Shown here in pieces: positions 56,095 to 64,000 of a stretch of 64,000 nucleotides of DNA. The notes under the pieces are model-generated. The model had not been told where the DNA came from. It saw only the letters and a list, made by a program, of their open reading frames with translations, and ran no database searches. A program made the translations under genes and the position numbers. The DNA is taken from contig MAAS01000029.1 of the NCBI GenBank assembly GCA_002162755.1, forward strand, positions 35,025 to 99,024, in the 5' to 3' direction. Position 1 is the stretch's first letter. Each line of letters opens with the position of its first letter. Source of the stretch: Gammaproteobacteria bacterium 50_400_T64 (GTDB taxonomy: Bacteria > Pseudomonadota > Gammaproteobacteria > Pseudomonadales > Porticoccaceae).

Positions 56095-57307
56095 GAAAGT
56101 TATTCTGCCAGTTAAACAGGCTCCGCCACTAGTCGCCCATGTGATTTATGCACTGGGTACGGGAGGTCTGGAAAACGGTCTTGTGAATATTATCAATCGG
56201 GCTGCACCGGAACGCTATCACCATGTAATTATCTGTCTGACTCGTGCCGAGGGCTTTGAAAGCCGTATTACTGCGCCGAATGTTGAAGTCATCTCCCTGC
56301 ACAAACGCCCCGGTCATGACCTGGCTGTGTACTGGCGACTATGGCGAACTTTATTGAGCTTGCGCCCGGCTATTGTGCACACGCGCAATTTGGCAGCGCT
56401 TGAAATGCAGGCGATTGCCGCCTTAATACCCGGCGTAAAGCGTGTTCACGGCGAGCACGGTCGAGATATTCACGACATTGATGGCTCGAATAAAAAATAT
56501 AACTTTTTACGCAAAGCCCTTCGCTTTCTGGTTCACCGCTACATAGCCGTTAGTCAAGATTTAGCGCAGTGGTTGATTGACGTTATTGAGGTGCCAACGG
56601 CAAAGGTAAGGCAGATTTATAATGGGGTTGATCAGCAAAGGTTTTCCCCAGGCCCGGCGAATGTATCTATGCCAGCGGGTTTTGTTGCGGATGATGTACA
56701 GGTTATTGGTACAGTGGGTCGTCTTGCCGAAGTGAAAGATCAACTGACCTTGATCCAGGCTTTTCATCAGCTGATAAAAGATCCTTTGTTGAATACTCAG
56801 CTGCGTTTGCTGATTGTCGGTGACGGGCCAATGCATCAGACTTTGTGCGATAAAATTGAAGATCTGGACTTGAGTGAATATATCTGGATGCCCGGTGATA
56901 GAGAGGATATCCCTGAGTTACTACGCCTGATGGATGTCTTTGTCTTGCCCTCTCTAGGGGAGGGGGTTTCTAATACCCTGCTCGAGGCCATGGCGACGGG
57001 CTTGCCGCTTGTTGCTACGCGAGTGGGCGGTAATCCAGAATTAATTGAAGAAGGTGTTAATGGTTGCCTGGTGCCTGTTGCTGACCCTCTGGCTTTGGCG
57101 CATAGCTTGAAAGCCCTGCTTGAAGAGCCTCAAACCCTGTCCCTTTATGGTGAAAAAAGCTTAAATAAAGTTCGGCAAAGTTTTGACTGGAATCGCACAG
57201 TCGAGGAATATCTCACGGTGTACGACCAGTTGCTGGGCCGCACGAAACAAGCACCAGTCATTACTGAAACAATGAGCGATAAACAGTCTACCAGCGGGAG
57301 CGTTTAG
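56087..57307 (+). CDS. XrtA-system glycosyltransferase (TIGR03088-like)
   Basis: GT4-type glycosyltransferase of about 406 residues. HVIYALGTGGLENGLVNIINR near the N-terminus and PSLGEGVSNTLLEAMATGLPLVATRVGGNPELI near the C-terminus fit the TIGR03088 PEP-CTERM sugar transferase. The start is taken as TTG 56087, overlapping the xrtA end by 8 nt; the frame runs upstream inside xrtA as a shadow. No strong ribosome site; coupling with xrtA is likely. Confidence 0.88.
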   Translation: MSEKVILPVKQAPPLVAHVIYALGTGGLENGLVNIINRAAPERYHHVIICLTRAEGFESRITAPNVEVISLHKRPGHDLAVYWRLWRTLLSLRPAIVHTRNLAALEMQAIAALIPGVKRVHGEHGRDIHDIDGSNKKYNFLRKALRFLVHRYIAVSQDLAQWLIDVIEVPTAKVRQIYNGVDQQRFSPGPANVSMPAGFVADDVQVIGTVGRLAEVKDQLTLIQAFHQLIKDPLLNTQLRLLIVGDGPMHQTLCDKIEDLDLSEYIWMPGDREDIPELLRLMDVFVLPSLGEGVSNTLLEAMATGLPLVATRVGGNPELIEEGVNGCLVPVADPLALAHSLKALLEEPQTLSLYGEKSLNKVRQSFDWNRTVEEYLTVYDQLLGRTKQAPVITETMSDKQSTSGSV

Positions 57308-57314
57308 TTAAATA

Positions 57315-59201
57315 ATGTGTGGCATTGCAGGAATATTAGATACCCGGGGACAGCGCGATATCGATCAAGAGCTGCTGGGGCGAATGAATCAGTCACAGTT
57401 TCATCGAGGTCCGGATGAAGGTGGGCAACATTTTGAGTCGGGATTAGGTCTCGCCCACCGGCGCTTATCGATTATTGACCTGTCCTCCGGTCAGCAGCCA
57501 ATGTTTAACCAGGATCAAAGTGTTTGTGTGGTCTTCAACGGCGAGATTTATAACTTCCCCACTTTGAGAAAAGAACTCGAAGCCGAAGGTTATGTTTTTA
57601 AAAGTCATTGTGACACTGAAGTCATCGTCCATGGCTGGAGCGCCTGGGGTGAGGCCTGTGTCGAAAAATTCAGAGGCATGTTTGCCTTTGCTATCTGGGA
57701 CAGAAAACAACGCAGTTTGTTTCTGGCGCGGGATCGTCTCGGTATCAAACCCCTGTTTTATTCCTTGTTACCCGATGGGCAATTTATCTTTGGTTCGGAA
57801 CTTAAAGTTCTTAAATGTCACCCGGGCATGCCGACAAAGTTGAACCCTCAGGCGGTGGAGGATTATTTTGCCCTTGGTTATATCCCTGAACCAAAAACGA
57901 TTTATCAGGATGTCTATAAACTCGATCCCGGACATACCCTCACCGTTAAACAGGGGCAGAGTGAATTACGTTCTAATGAATACTGGGATATTCCTTTTAC
58001 CCCCGTTGCTTACAGCTCAGAAAAAGATTTAGAAGAAGAATTAATCCATCGCCTGCGAGAAGCAGTGGATATACGCATGGTCGCCGAAGTTCCCCTCGGG
58101 GCGTTTTTATCCGGTGGTGTCGACTCCAGCGCCGTAGTGGCGATGATGGCGGGTTTGCAAGAAAAGCCGGTGAATACCTGCTCAATCGGTTTTGATGTTA
58201 AAGGCTATGATGAGTCAGTCTACGCCCAGGAGGTTGCCGAGCAATTCAATACTGAGCATCATGTCAATATTGTCGATCCCGATGACTTTGATTTAATTGA
58301 CGAACTGGCCGGGCTTTACGATGAACCCTTTGCCGATAGTTCTGCGCTGCCAACTTATCGAGTTTGTCAGCTAGCCAAGCAGCGGGTTACCGTTGCTCTC
58401 TCTGGTGATGGAGGAGATGAACATTTTGCGGGTTACCGACGTTATCGCTGGCATATGAACGAAGAAAAACTGCGCGGCCTTGTTCCAGACTCGATTCGCC
58501 AACCTCTCTTTGGTTTGGCCGGAAAGCTTTACCCTAAGCTCGGTTGGGCACCTCGCGTATTTCGCGCTAAAACCACTTTTCAGTCAATGGCCAGAAACCC
58601 TGTTGAAGGTTATTTCCATAATTTTTCTATTCTTATTGACGAGCAGCGTGAACAACTTTTTAGTGACTCTTTTAAAAAAGAACTACAGGGCTATAAAGCC
58701 TCTGAAGTCTTTCATCATTACGCCGCTAAAGCGCCGACCGATGACCCTTTGTCAGTCGTGCAATATATTGATATGAAAACCTATCTGACAGGCGATATTC
58801 TCACCAAGGTCGATCGCGCCAGCATGGCCCATTCCCTAGAAGTACGCGTTCCTCTTCTCGATCATAAGTTTGTTGAATGGGTATCTGGTCTGCCTTCTCA
58901 TCTGAAACTGAAAGGTCAGCAGGGCAAGGCAATTTTCAAGTCTTCTCTCGAACCCCATCTCAATAATAATATTCTTTATCGCGATAAAATGGGCTTTGCC
59001 GTCCCACTGGCGCAATGGTTTCGTGGCCCATTAAAAGAGAAGTTACGTACTAGCTTGCTCGATGGTGGGCTGTCAGAAACAGGCATGTTTAATAATAAGT
59101 ACCTTGAACAATTATTTAATCAGCATCAATCCGGGCAACGGGATAACAGCGCCTCTCTGTGGTCACTGCTGATGTTTAATGAAAGTCTGAAGCAACTCTA
59201 G
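57315..59201 (+). CDS. XrtA-system asparagine-synthetase-like amidotransferase
   Basis: Two-domain glutamine amidotransferase of 628 residues, class II, matching the exosortase A-associated family. C2 is the N-terminal nucleophile (MCGIAG), with a glutaminase half through residue 200, then the ATP-pyrophosphatase motif S266-GGVDSS. It probably amidates a sugar or polymer component; the true substrate is unknown. The start ATG is followed directly by the cysteine, as it must be. Confidence 0.93.
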   Translation: MCGIAGILDTRGQRDIDQELLGRMNQSQFHRGPDEGGQHFESGLGLAHRRLSIIDLSSGQQPMFNQDQSVCVVFNGEIYNFPTLRKELEAEGYVFKSHCDTEVIVHGWSAWGEACVEKFRGMFAFAIWDRKQRSLFLARDRLGIKPLFYSLLPDGQFIFGSELKVLKCHPGMPTKLNPQAVEDYFALGYIPEPKTIYQDVYKLDPGHTLTVKQGQSELRSNEYWDIPFTPVAYSSEKDLEEELIHRLREAVDIRMVAEVPLGAFLSGGVDSSAVVAMMAGLQEKPVNTCSIGFDVKGYDESVYAQEVAEQFNTEHHVNIVDPDDFDLIDELAGLYDEPFADSSALPTYRVCQLAKQRVTVALSGDGGDEHFAGYRRYRWHMNEEKLRGLVPDSIRQPLFGLAGKLYPKLGWAPRVFRAKTTFQSMARNPVEGYFHNFSILIDEQREQLFSDSFKKELQGYKASEVFHHYAAKAPTDDPLSVVQYIDMKTYLTGDILTKVDRASMAHSLEVRVPLLDHKFVEWVSGLPSHLKLKGQQGKAIFKSSLEPHLNNNILYRDKMGFAVPLAQWFRGPLKEKLRTSLLDGGLSETGMFNNKYLEQLFNQHQSGQRDNSASLWSLLMFNESLKQL

Positions 59202-59220
59202 TCCTGGGCCCTTTATCGTA

Positions 59221-60429
59221 ATGAAAATCCTTCACATTCTCGATCATTCCATTCCTCTGCACAGTGGCTACACCTTTCGAACGCGGGCTATTCTTGAGCA
59301 ACAACGGGCAATGGGTTGGGAAACTTACCACCTGACATCAGCCAAACATCAGGGCGCGACTCAAGATATTGAAGAGGTCGATGGCTTCCAGTTTTATCGT
59401 ACTCGAGAAAAAATGGGGCTTTTATCAAGGCTACCCTTTCTTAACCAGTTGGCTATTGTTCGCAGTCTTGAAAAACGTATTGACCAGGTGATCAAAGAAA
59501 TAAAACCTGATGTCCTTCATGCCCACTCACCGGCACTCAATGGTTTGGCTGCCGTCAGGGCAGGGCGCCGCAATAATATTCCTGTGGTCTATGAATGCCG
59601 TGCCTTTTGGGAAGATGCGGCGGTTGATCACGGTACCAGTAACGAAGGTGGGTTGCGCTATCGATTGACAAAGGCAATGGAGAGTTATGTGTTTCGCCAT
59701 GCCGATGCGGTCACAACCATCTGCCAGGGTTTACGCAATGACATTATTAGCCGCGGTATTCCAGCCGAAAAAGTGACAGTTATTGCCAATGCCGTGGATA
59801 TTGAGCGTTTTAGTTTTGGCCTTAAGGCAGATCCAGCTTTGCGTAAAGAACTGGGTCTTGAGGGTAAAAAAGTACTGGGCTTTATCGGATCTTTTTACGC
59901 TTACGAAGGGCTGCCATTACTGCTCGATGCCATGCCAAAGATGTTGCAGTATTCAGCAGATATTCGATTATTACTAGTGGGTGGTGGGCCGCAGGAAGCC
60001 TTAATTAAAAGAAAGGTAAAAGAGCTTGGCTTAGAGCAAGAGGTTGTATTTACCGGGCGAGTGCCCCACGACCAGGTACAGGCTTACTACAATCAAGTTG
60101 AAATTTTTGTATACCCTCGACTGGCTATGCGTTTGACCGAGTTGGTGACGCCATTAAAACCTCTCGAAGCTATGGCTCAAGGTCGTCTGGTTGTTGCTTC
60201 TGATGTCGGTGGGCACAAAGAATTAATACGTGACCGTGAGAACGGCTGTCTATTCAAAGCCGGTGATGCTGAAGACCTTGCCGACACCGTTGTTGGGCTA
60301 TTATCAACAGAATCAAATTGGCCCGATTTGAAACGCGCTGGTCGTGAATATGTTGAGACAGAGCGTAACTGGCAGGTAAGCGTGGCCAACTATCAGTCGG
60401 TTTATCCCGGGTTGGTGTCGGGTAATTAG
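59221..60429 (+). CDS. XrtA-system glycosyltransferase (TIGR04063-like)
   Basis: GT4-type enzyme of 402 residues with the opening KILHILDHSIPLHSGYTFRTRAIL, which marks the PEP-CTERM TIGR04063 family. The C-terminal nucleotide-sugar domain has FIGSFYAYEGLPLLLDA and PLKPLEAMAQGRLVVASDVGGHKELI. No ribosome site was found near the ATG, which follows the amidotransferase by 19 nt. Confidence 0.9.
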   Translation: MKILHILDHSIPLHSGYTFRTRAILEQQRAMGWETYHLTSAKHQGATQDIEEVDGFQFYRTREKMGLLSRLPFLNQLAIVRSLEKRIDQVIKEIKPDVLHAHSPALNGLAAVRAGRRNNIPVVYECRAFWEDAAVDHGTSNEGGLRYRLTKAMESYVFRHADAVTTICQGLRNDIISRGIPAEKVTVIANAVDIERFSFGLKADPALRKELGLEGKKVLGFIGSFYAYEGLPLLLDAMPKMLQYSADIRLLLVGGGPQEALIKRKVKELGLEQEVVFTGRVPHDQVQAYYNQVEIFVYPRLAMRLTELVTPLKPLEAMAQGRLVVASDVGGHKELIRDRENGCLFKAGDAEDLADTVVGLLSTESNWPDLKRAGREYVETERNWQVSVANYQSVYPGLVSGN

Positions 60430-60432
60430 AGG

Positions 60433-61638
60433 GTGGCTGAGCACGCAACAAAGCTACTGGTATTTTCGTCCCTCTTTCCCAGCAAGGTGCAGCCGGGGGC
60501 GGGGTTGTTTATTCGCGAGCGTATGTTTCGCGTTGGAAAACATCTGCCTCTGGTCGTAGTATCACCCGTGCCGTGGTTTCCTTTTCAAAGCTTGATTCGT
60601 TATTTCAAACCCGGTTATCGCCTGCAACCACCAAAACTTGAAGAGCAACAAGGCGTACAGGTTTATCATCCACGGTTTCTCGCTGTTCCTGGCTTATTGC
60701 GCCGTCTTGATGGCTTGTCGATGGCGCTGTGTAGTTTGTTTCTTATGTTGCGTTTAAAGCGCAGTTTTAAATTCACATTAATTGATTCTCATTTTGCCTG
60801 GCCCGATGGTTATGCGGCAACTTTACTAGGCCGTTGGTTGGCGGTTCCCGTGACTATCACCATGCGTGGTACGGAAGTCCCACACTGCAAAGAGGCGGTG
60901 AAACGCAGTAAAGTTTTACTCGCCCTAAGCAGGGCGGCCCGCGTGTTTTCCGTAGCAGATTCACTCAAGCGCCATGTTGTCGCTTTGGGTGCTGATGCCG
61001 ACAAAATACAAGTTGTGGGAAATGGCGTCGATACTGAACGCTTTTATCCGCAAAGTAAGCATGATGCTCGCGAGCGTCTTGGCCTGCCTGCTGATGCACA
61101 GGTGCTGGTGACCGTCGGTGGTCTGGTTGAACGGAAGGGCTTTCATCGCGTGATCGAGTTGATGCCTGCCTTGCTGAAAGCATTCCCTCATTTGTACTAC
61201 GTAGTCGTAGGCGGCCCGTGCGCAGAGGGTGATTGGGGTGAACGTTTGGAAGCTCAGGCAAAAGAATTGGGTGTGGCTGAGCGAGTGCTATTTACAGGTG
61301 CTGTGGCACCGGATGAGTTGCGTTGGCCACTCTCTGCTGCGGACATTTTTGTGCTGCCAACGTCTAATGAAGGGTGGGCAAATGTGTTTTTAGAAGCAAT
61401 GGCTTGTGGCCTTCCCGTTGTTACGAGTGACGTGGGGGGCAACCCTGAAGTGGTTTGTCATGACGAGTTAGGCACTATAGTGCCCTTCGGTCATTCCGAG
61501 GCCTTACGAGAGGCAATTGCTGCTGCTTTAAATAAAAATTGGCAGCGGGATGAGATCATTGCATATGCAAAAAATAATAGCTGGGATCAGCGAGTAGAGC
61601 ATTTGTTAACAGCATTTGCAGAAATTAAAGGGCATTAA
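60433..61638 (+). CDS. Glycosyltransferase family 4
   Basis: A fourth GT-B enzyme of 401 residues. LFIRERMFRV near the N-terminus, VTVGGLVERKGFHRVIE, and LPTSNEGWANVFLEAMACGLPVVTSDVGGNPEVV are clear. It starts at GTG, 3 nt after the preceding stop, and is the last clear polysaccharide gene. Confidence 0.9.
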   Translation: MAEHATKLLVFSSLFPSKVQPGAGLFIRERMFRVGKHLPLVVVSPVPWFPFQSLIRYFKPGYRLQPPKLEEQQGVQVYHPRFLAVPGLLRRLDGLSMALCSLFLMLRLKRSFKFTLIDSHFAWPDGYAATLLGRWLAVPVTITMRGTEVPHCKEAVKRSKVLLALSRAARVFSVADSLKRHVVALGADADKIQVVGNGVDTERFYPQSKHDARERLGLPADAQVLVTVGGLVERKGFHRVIELMPALLKAFPHLYYVVVGGPCAEGDWGERLEAQAKELGVAERVLFTGAVAPDELRWPLSAADIFVLPTSNEGWANVFLEAMACGLPVVTSDVGGNPEVVCHDELGTIVPFGHSEALREAIAAALNKNWQRDEIIAYAKNNSWDQRVEHLLTAFAEIKGH

Positions 61639-61639
61639 T

Positions 61640-61678
61640 TTAACTCAAGAGCTTAATTCAAGAACTTAACTCAAGATT
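61640..61678 (+). repeat. Three tandem 13-bp repeats before the patatin gene
   Basis: TTAACTCAAGAGC, TTAATTCAAGAAC and TTAACTCAAGATT follow one another at 61640, 61653 and 61666, ending 14 nt before the patatin ATG. They may be a regulatory or slippage-prone spacer. Confidence 0.6.
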
Positions 61679-61692
61679 GTGCGGAGGGCTTT

Positions 61693-62547
61693 ATGGATAA
61701 AGAAAAGGGCTGTGATTTTGTACCGATTTTTGCAGGGGGTGGTACCCGGCTCTCGGCACACATTGGTATTCTTCAAGCCCTTGAAACACTGGGTGTAAAG
61801 TTTGACCACCTTGTAGGGGTTTCCGGTGGAAGTATTATTGGCGCGCTATACGCAGCCGATTATTCTCTGTCTGATATTAAAAAATTGGCCATGGAAACGA
61901 ACTTTTCAAAATTTAAGGGTTACTCGCTTATTCAGTTACTGAAAGCGGGAGGGCTGAGTACAGGCGCTGCTTTTGAGCAATGGGTCGAGGGCTTACTGGA
62001 CGGGCGTCGTTTTAAGGATTTGTCGCGTAATCTCCATATTGTTGCTACGGATGTATTGACGGGTAGCCCGGTTATTTTTAATAAAACCCTGACGCCTGAT
62101 ATTAAAGTGTCAAAGGCTGTGCGCTACTCCATGTCCATTCCTCTGCTGTTTACCTTTAATCAATATAATAATCATATATTGGTTGATGGCAGTATTCTCG
62201 CTGAAGATGCTTTGCATCGAGACTGGTCGGGTTGTGGTACACCTGTAATCTGTTTTCGTATGCGTAGTGTTGAGCTGTCGAATAATGTTTCTGTCGAAGG
62301 TTTGTTTCCCTTAAAAAGTTATTTAACGCTGCTTATTCGTACTTTTATGAATACAATTTCTCGCGAGTATATTAACGATAAATTCTGGGATCATACGGTT
62401 GTCGTTAATACCGGCGCAATATCGCCTGTTGAATTTAATCTTAGCGATGCAGACAAAGAGCAGCTGTTTTTACAGGGTTACAATACGGCGATGGAGGTTA
62501 TACCGAAGAAGGTTTTTGGAGCCGAGCATATCGCCGTCAGCAATTAA
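61693..62547 (+). CDS. Patatin-like phospholipase
   Basis: Serine acyl hydrolase of 284 residues. The GGGTRLSAHIGIL oxyanion-hole loop, S44 in GVSGGS and D165 in LVDGS form the patatin catalytic dyad. No signal peptide or transmembrane segment is visible. It lies at the end of the EPS locus with a GGAGGG site before its ATG, so it may be part of the same transcription unit; its substrate is unknown. It is not among the core XrtA genes I know. Confidence 0.9.
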   Translation: MDKEKGCDFVPIFAGGGTRLSAHIGILQALETLGVKFDHLVGVSGGSIIGALYAADYSLSDIKKLAMETNFSKFKGYSLIQLLKAGGLSTGAAFEQWVEGLLDGRRFKDLSRNLHIVATDVLTGSPVIFNKTLTPDIKVSKAVRYSMSIPLLFTFNQYNNHILVDGSILAEDALHRDWSGCGTPVICFRMRSVELSNNVSVEGLFPLKSYLTLLIRTFMNTISREYINDKFWDHTVVVNTGAISPVEFNLSDADKEQLFLQGYNTAMEVIPKKVFGAEHIAVSN

Positions 62548-62579
62548 AGGCGCTTGAAATAGAGTTGTGTGTCTTTTTG

Positions 62580-64000
62580 TTAGACACGTATGCGCAGGGT
62601 GTCGTTACAAAAGTCTTGCATCCCGTCATGCTGCCAGTTGCCGGTCAAAATGCCAAAGATCCTTAGCGTATTGTTTTTTTTGTGTTTTTCTATTTCTTCG
62701 AGAATATCTTTTTCAATAGGAAAACGGCCGTCAGAGACAAGCAGTATGTCAGCTTTCCCCCAGCCTTCTTCGCTTTGTTTTGCGAGTGCTAACTTTAAAA
62801 CCTGAAAAAAATCAGTGCCGCCGTGAAAAGAAAACTGTAAGAATTTAAGAAGTTCGACCAGCCCTCCCTTTTGCAAGTCGAGATGGTGAAATGCAGTTTG
62901 CCCCGGGCCGCTAAAGGCAAGGAGATAGCAGGGACGTTGTTCACGGAGTGCCATTTGTAGTGCTCCGAGTACAGTGGCTTTAGCAATATGTTCTGGCTCG
63001 CCATGCATTGATCCGGAGGTGTCGAGGCAGACGATAATAGGGCCTCGACCCAGGCTAGCCTTTCCTTTCCTACCCTGTTCACAGGGCCTGCCTTTTAATG
63101 TGTTCGCACCTTGATGTTTTTTACCCAACCCGTGCTTGCCCTGATGCTGGTAGAGCAGCAGTAAACGCTCAGCACGTTTGGCATGCCACAGCGTTTTTAA
63201 AATGGGGTTGCAGAGTAGGGCCAGCTCTGCGGGTAACATGCGATTGATATCATCGCCGTGTTCGATACCATCCATTTCAAGGGCTTTTCGATGGACGTTT
63301 TTATTGCCGCTAGGCTTACCTTTTACGCTGGGCGACGGTGCTTTGTGCTGTTGGCTTTTATCAACCGGCGCGGCAGAATCGTTGCCCTGGTGTTTTTTAT
63401 TACGGCCAATGGCATCGATAAAGTGGATTAATTCAGGCAGCTCTTTGATGCGCTGACGGTAGCGAATAATATCGCGCCAGCCCTGAGACGTGAGTAGGCC
63501 AGTGCTTAAATCCCAGCCTCTACCCGGCAGGTTTTTTTTCGTCACCTGCTTCGATGAGGTGAGTGGCGCGCCGAATGTCGATGCCTTAAGTTGCCGGTCT
63601 ATCTGTTGATCAATGTCGCTAAGTTCTCGCCAGTTGTCGGCGAGATTTTGCCAACGTTGCTGGAGTCTATTCAGCGTCTCCTGGTCGGGGGTGCTTTGTT
63701 CTATTGGCTTTTCGGCCGTCTTGTTTGTAGGGGCACTTTTAATGCTATTTGAGGTGCTACCAGAGCTGTGATTTTGAAGGGGTGAGTCCTTGCCTGTATC
63801 CCTATTGGCGGCGAGTGGTTGTTGTCTGGTTTTATCCGATGTTTTACTTTGCTGCGGGCTATCTGTGGGTTGAGATTTATTCGACTGAGACTGCTGAGAC
63901 TGCTGAGACTGCTGAGACTGCTGAGACTGCTGAGACTGCTGAGACTGCTGAGACTGCTGAGACTGCTGAGACTGCTGAGACTGCTGAGACTGCTGAGACT
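62580..64000 (-). CDS. VWA-domain protein with Ser-Gln-Gln repeat (5' partial)
   Basis: The frame is open from the stop at 62580 to the window edge, so the gene is incomplete at its 5' end; the GTG at 63545 is an internal codon. The visible protein has, in order, a (Q-Q-S) repeat from the edge to about 63885, a Ser/Thr/Gln-rich disordered stretch, a helical RLQQRWQNLADNWRELS segment, then a C-terminal von Willebrand A domain. The VWA domain has an intact MIDAS motif (DTSGSMHG), FHGGTDF and LLVSDGRFP, and resembles the ViaA type that partners with a MoxR AAA+ ATPase. No such ATPase is in view. Confidence 0.88.
   Translation of the reverse strand, partial: SQQSQQSQQSQQSQQSQQSQQSQQSQQSQQSQQSQQSQSNKSQPTDSPQQSKTSDKTRQQPLAANRDTGKDSPLQNHSSGSTSNSIKSAPTNKTAEKPIEQSTPDQETLNRLQQRWQNLADNWRELSDIDQQIDRQLKASTFGAPLTSSKQVTKKNLPGRGWDLSTGLLTSQGWRDIIRYRQRIKELPELIHFIDAIGRNKKHQGNDSAAPVDKSQQHKAPSPSVKGKPSGNKNVHRKALEMDGIEHGDDINRMLPAELALLCNPILKTLWHAKRAERLLLLYQHQGKHGLGKKHQGANTLKGRPCEQGRKGKASLGRGPIIVCLDTSGSMHGEPEHIAKATVLGALQMALREQRPCYLLAFSGPGQTAFHHLDLQKGGLVELLKFLQFSFHGGTDFFQVLKLALAKQSEEGWGKADILLVSDGRFPIEKDILEEIEKHKKNNTLRIFGILTGNWQHDGMQDFCNDTLRIRV
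63885..64000 (-). repeat. 9-bp tandem repeat encoding Ser-Gln-Gln
   Basis: The unit CTGCTGAGA repeats without a mismatch from 63891 to the window end, about 12 copies, preceded by one CTGAGA. On the minus strand it reads as an exact Gln-Gln-Ser tract. It continues beyond the window, so total length is unknown. Confidence 0.95.

Noticed and set aside
63545..63547. GTG as the start of the VWA gene
   Set aside because: The frame stays open on the minus strand through the Gln-Gln-Ser repeat to the window edge, so the GTG is internal.

Overview
The window reads as a chromosomal segment of a marine-type gammaproteobacterium, most likely Cellvibrionales/Spongiibacteraceae-like. This placement is inferred from gene content and synteny only: FabV-type enoyl reductase, the eno-ftsB-ispD-ispF-truD-pcm-nlpD run, ampD-ampE, fxsA-groESL, an exosortase-A polysaccharide locus and a Csr/Rsm-type regulatory RNA. 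No tRNA, rRNA, CRISPR array, transposase or integrase was seen.

Layout. 1-6148: partial fabV, two metallo-beta-lactamase-fold hydrolases, a DUF2789 protein, dapA, bamC and purC. 6149-6641: a gene-free, AT-rich spacer with an inverted pair of DnaA-box-like sites and a 30-bp direct repeat. 6642-12131: SPFH protein QmcA, nadC, ampD-ampE, an unrecognised AT-rich orphan gene and ampG; ampD, ampE and ampG serve muropeptide recycling. 12302-19578: fxsA, groES-groEL (candidate heat-shock promoter), a PuuD-like membrane protein, a coiled-coil membrane protein, class I fumarase and an OmpA-family porin. 19746-25799: sbcB, pyrB, a PlsC-type acyltransferase and a DinG-family helicase that lacks a conventional start codon. 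25838-29617 (minus strand): a cold-shock/DUF1294 fusion and the isoprenoid-linked set xseB-ispA-dxs. 29618-30281: a spacer with a previously unmarked CsrB/RsmZ-class small RNA. 30282-33715: an atypical SDR, a Baeyer-Villiger-type monooxygenase and an NfeD protein. 33773-44331: tilS, pyrG, kdsA, eno, ftsB, ispD, ispF, truD, pcm, a DUF368 protein and an NlpD-like amidase activator. 44429-45190: a decayed acyl-CoA dehydrogenase. 45479-61638: the exosortase A (XrtA/EpsH) exopolysaccharide locus, followed by a patatin-like lipase. 62580-64000 (minus strand): a VWA protein that runs off the window with a Ser-Gln-Gln repeat tract.

The most notable signal is the RNA at about 29803-30058. It carries 14 GGA motifs in under 200 nt, three exact CAGGATG heptamers, six small hairpins with GGA in the loop, a strong intrinsic terminator, and a GacA-like palindrome about 68 bp upstream of the predicted start. 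That is the full architecture of a CsrA/RsmA-sequestering RNA. The EPS locus is a plausible downstream target, because Gac/Rsm circuits commonly control exopolysaccharide, but nothing in the window proves the link.

The XrtA locus contains export lipoprotein, chain-length protein, tyrosine autokinase, outer-membrane barrel, WecB, deacetylase, FemAB-like protein, four glycosyltransferases, exosortase-EpsI fusion and asparagine-synthetase-like amidotransferase. It lacks, within the window, an initiating sugar transferase, a Wzx/Wzy pair and any PEP-CTERM substrate. It sits after nlpD, where rpoS usually lies, and is separated from nlpD by the acyl-CoA dehydrogenase relic.
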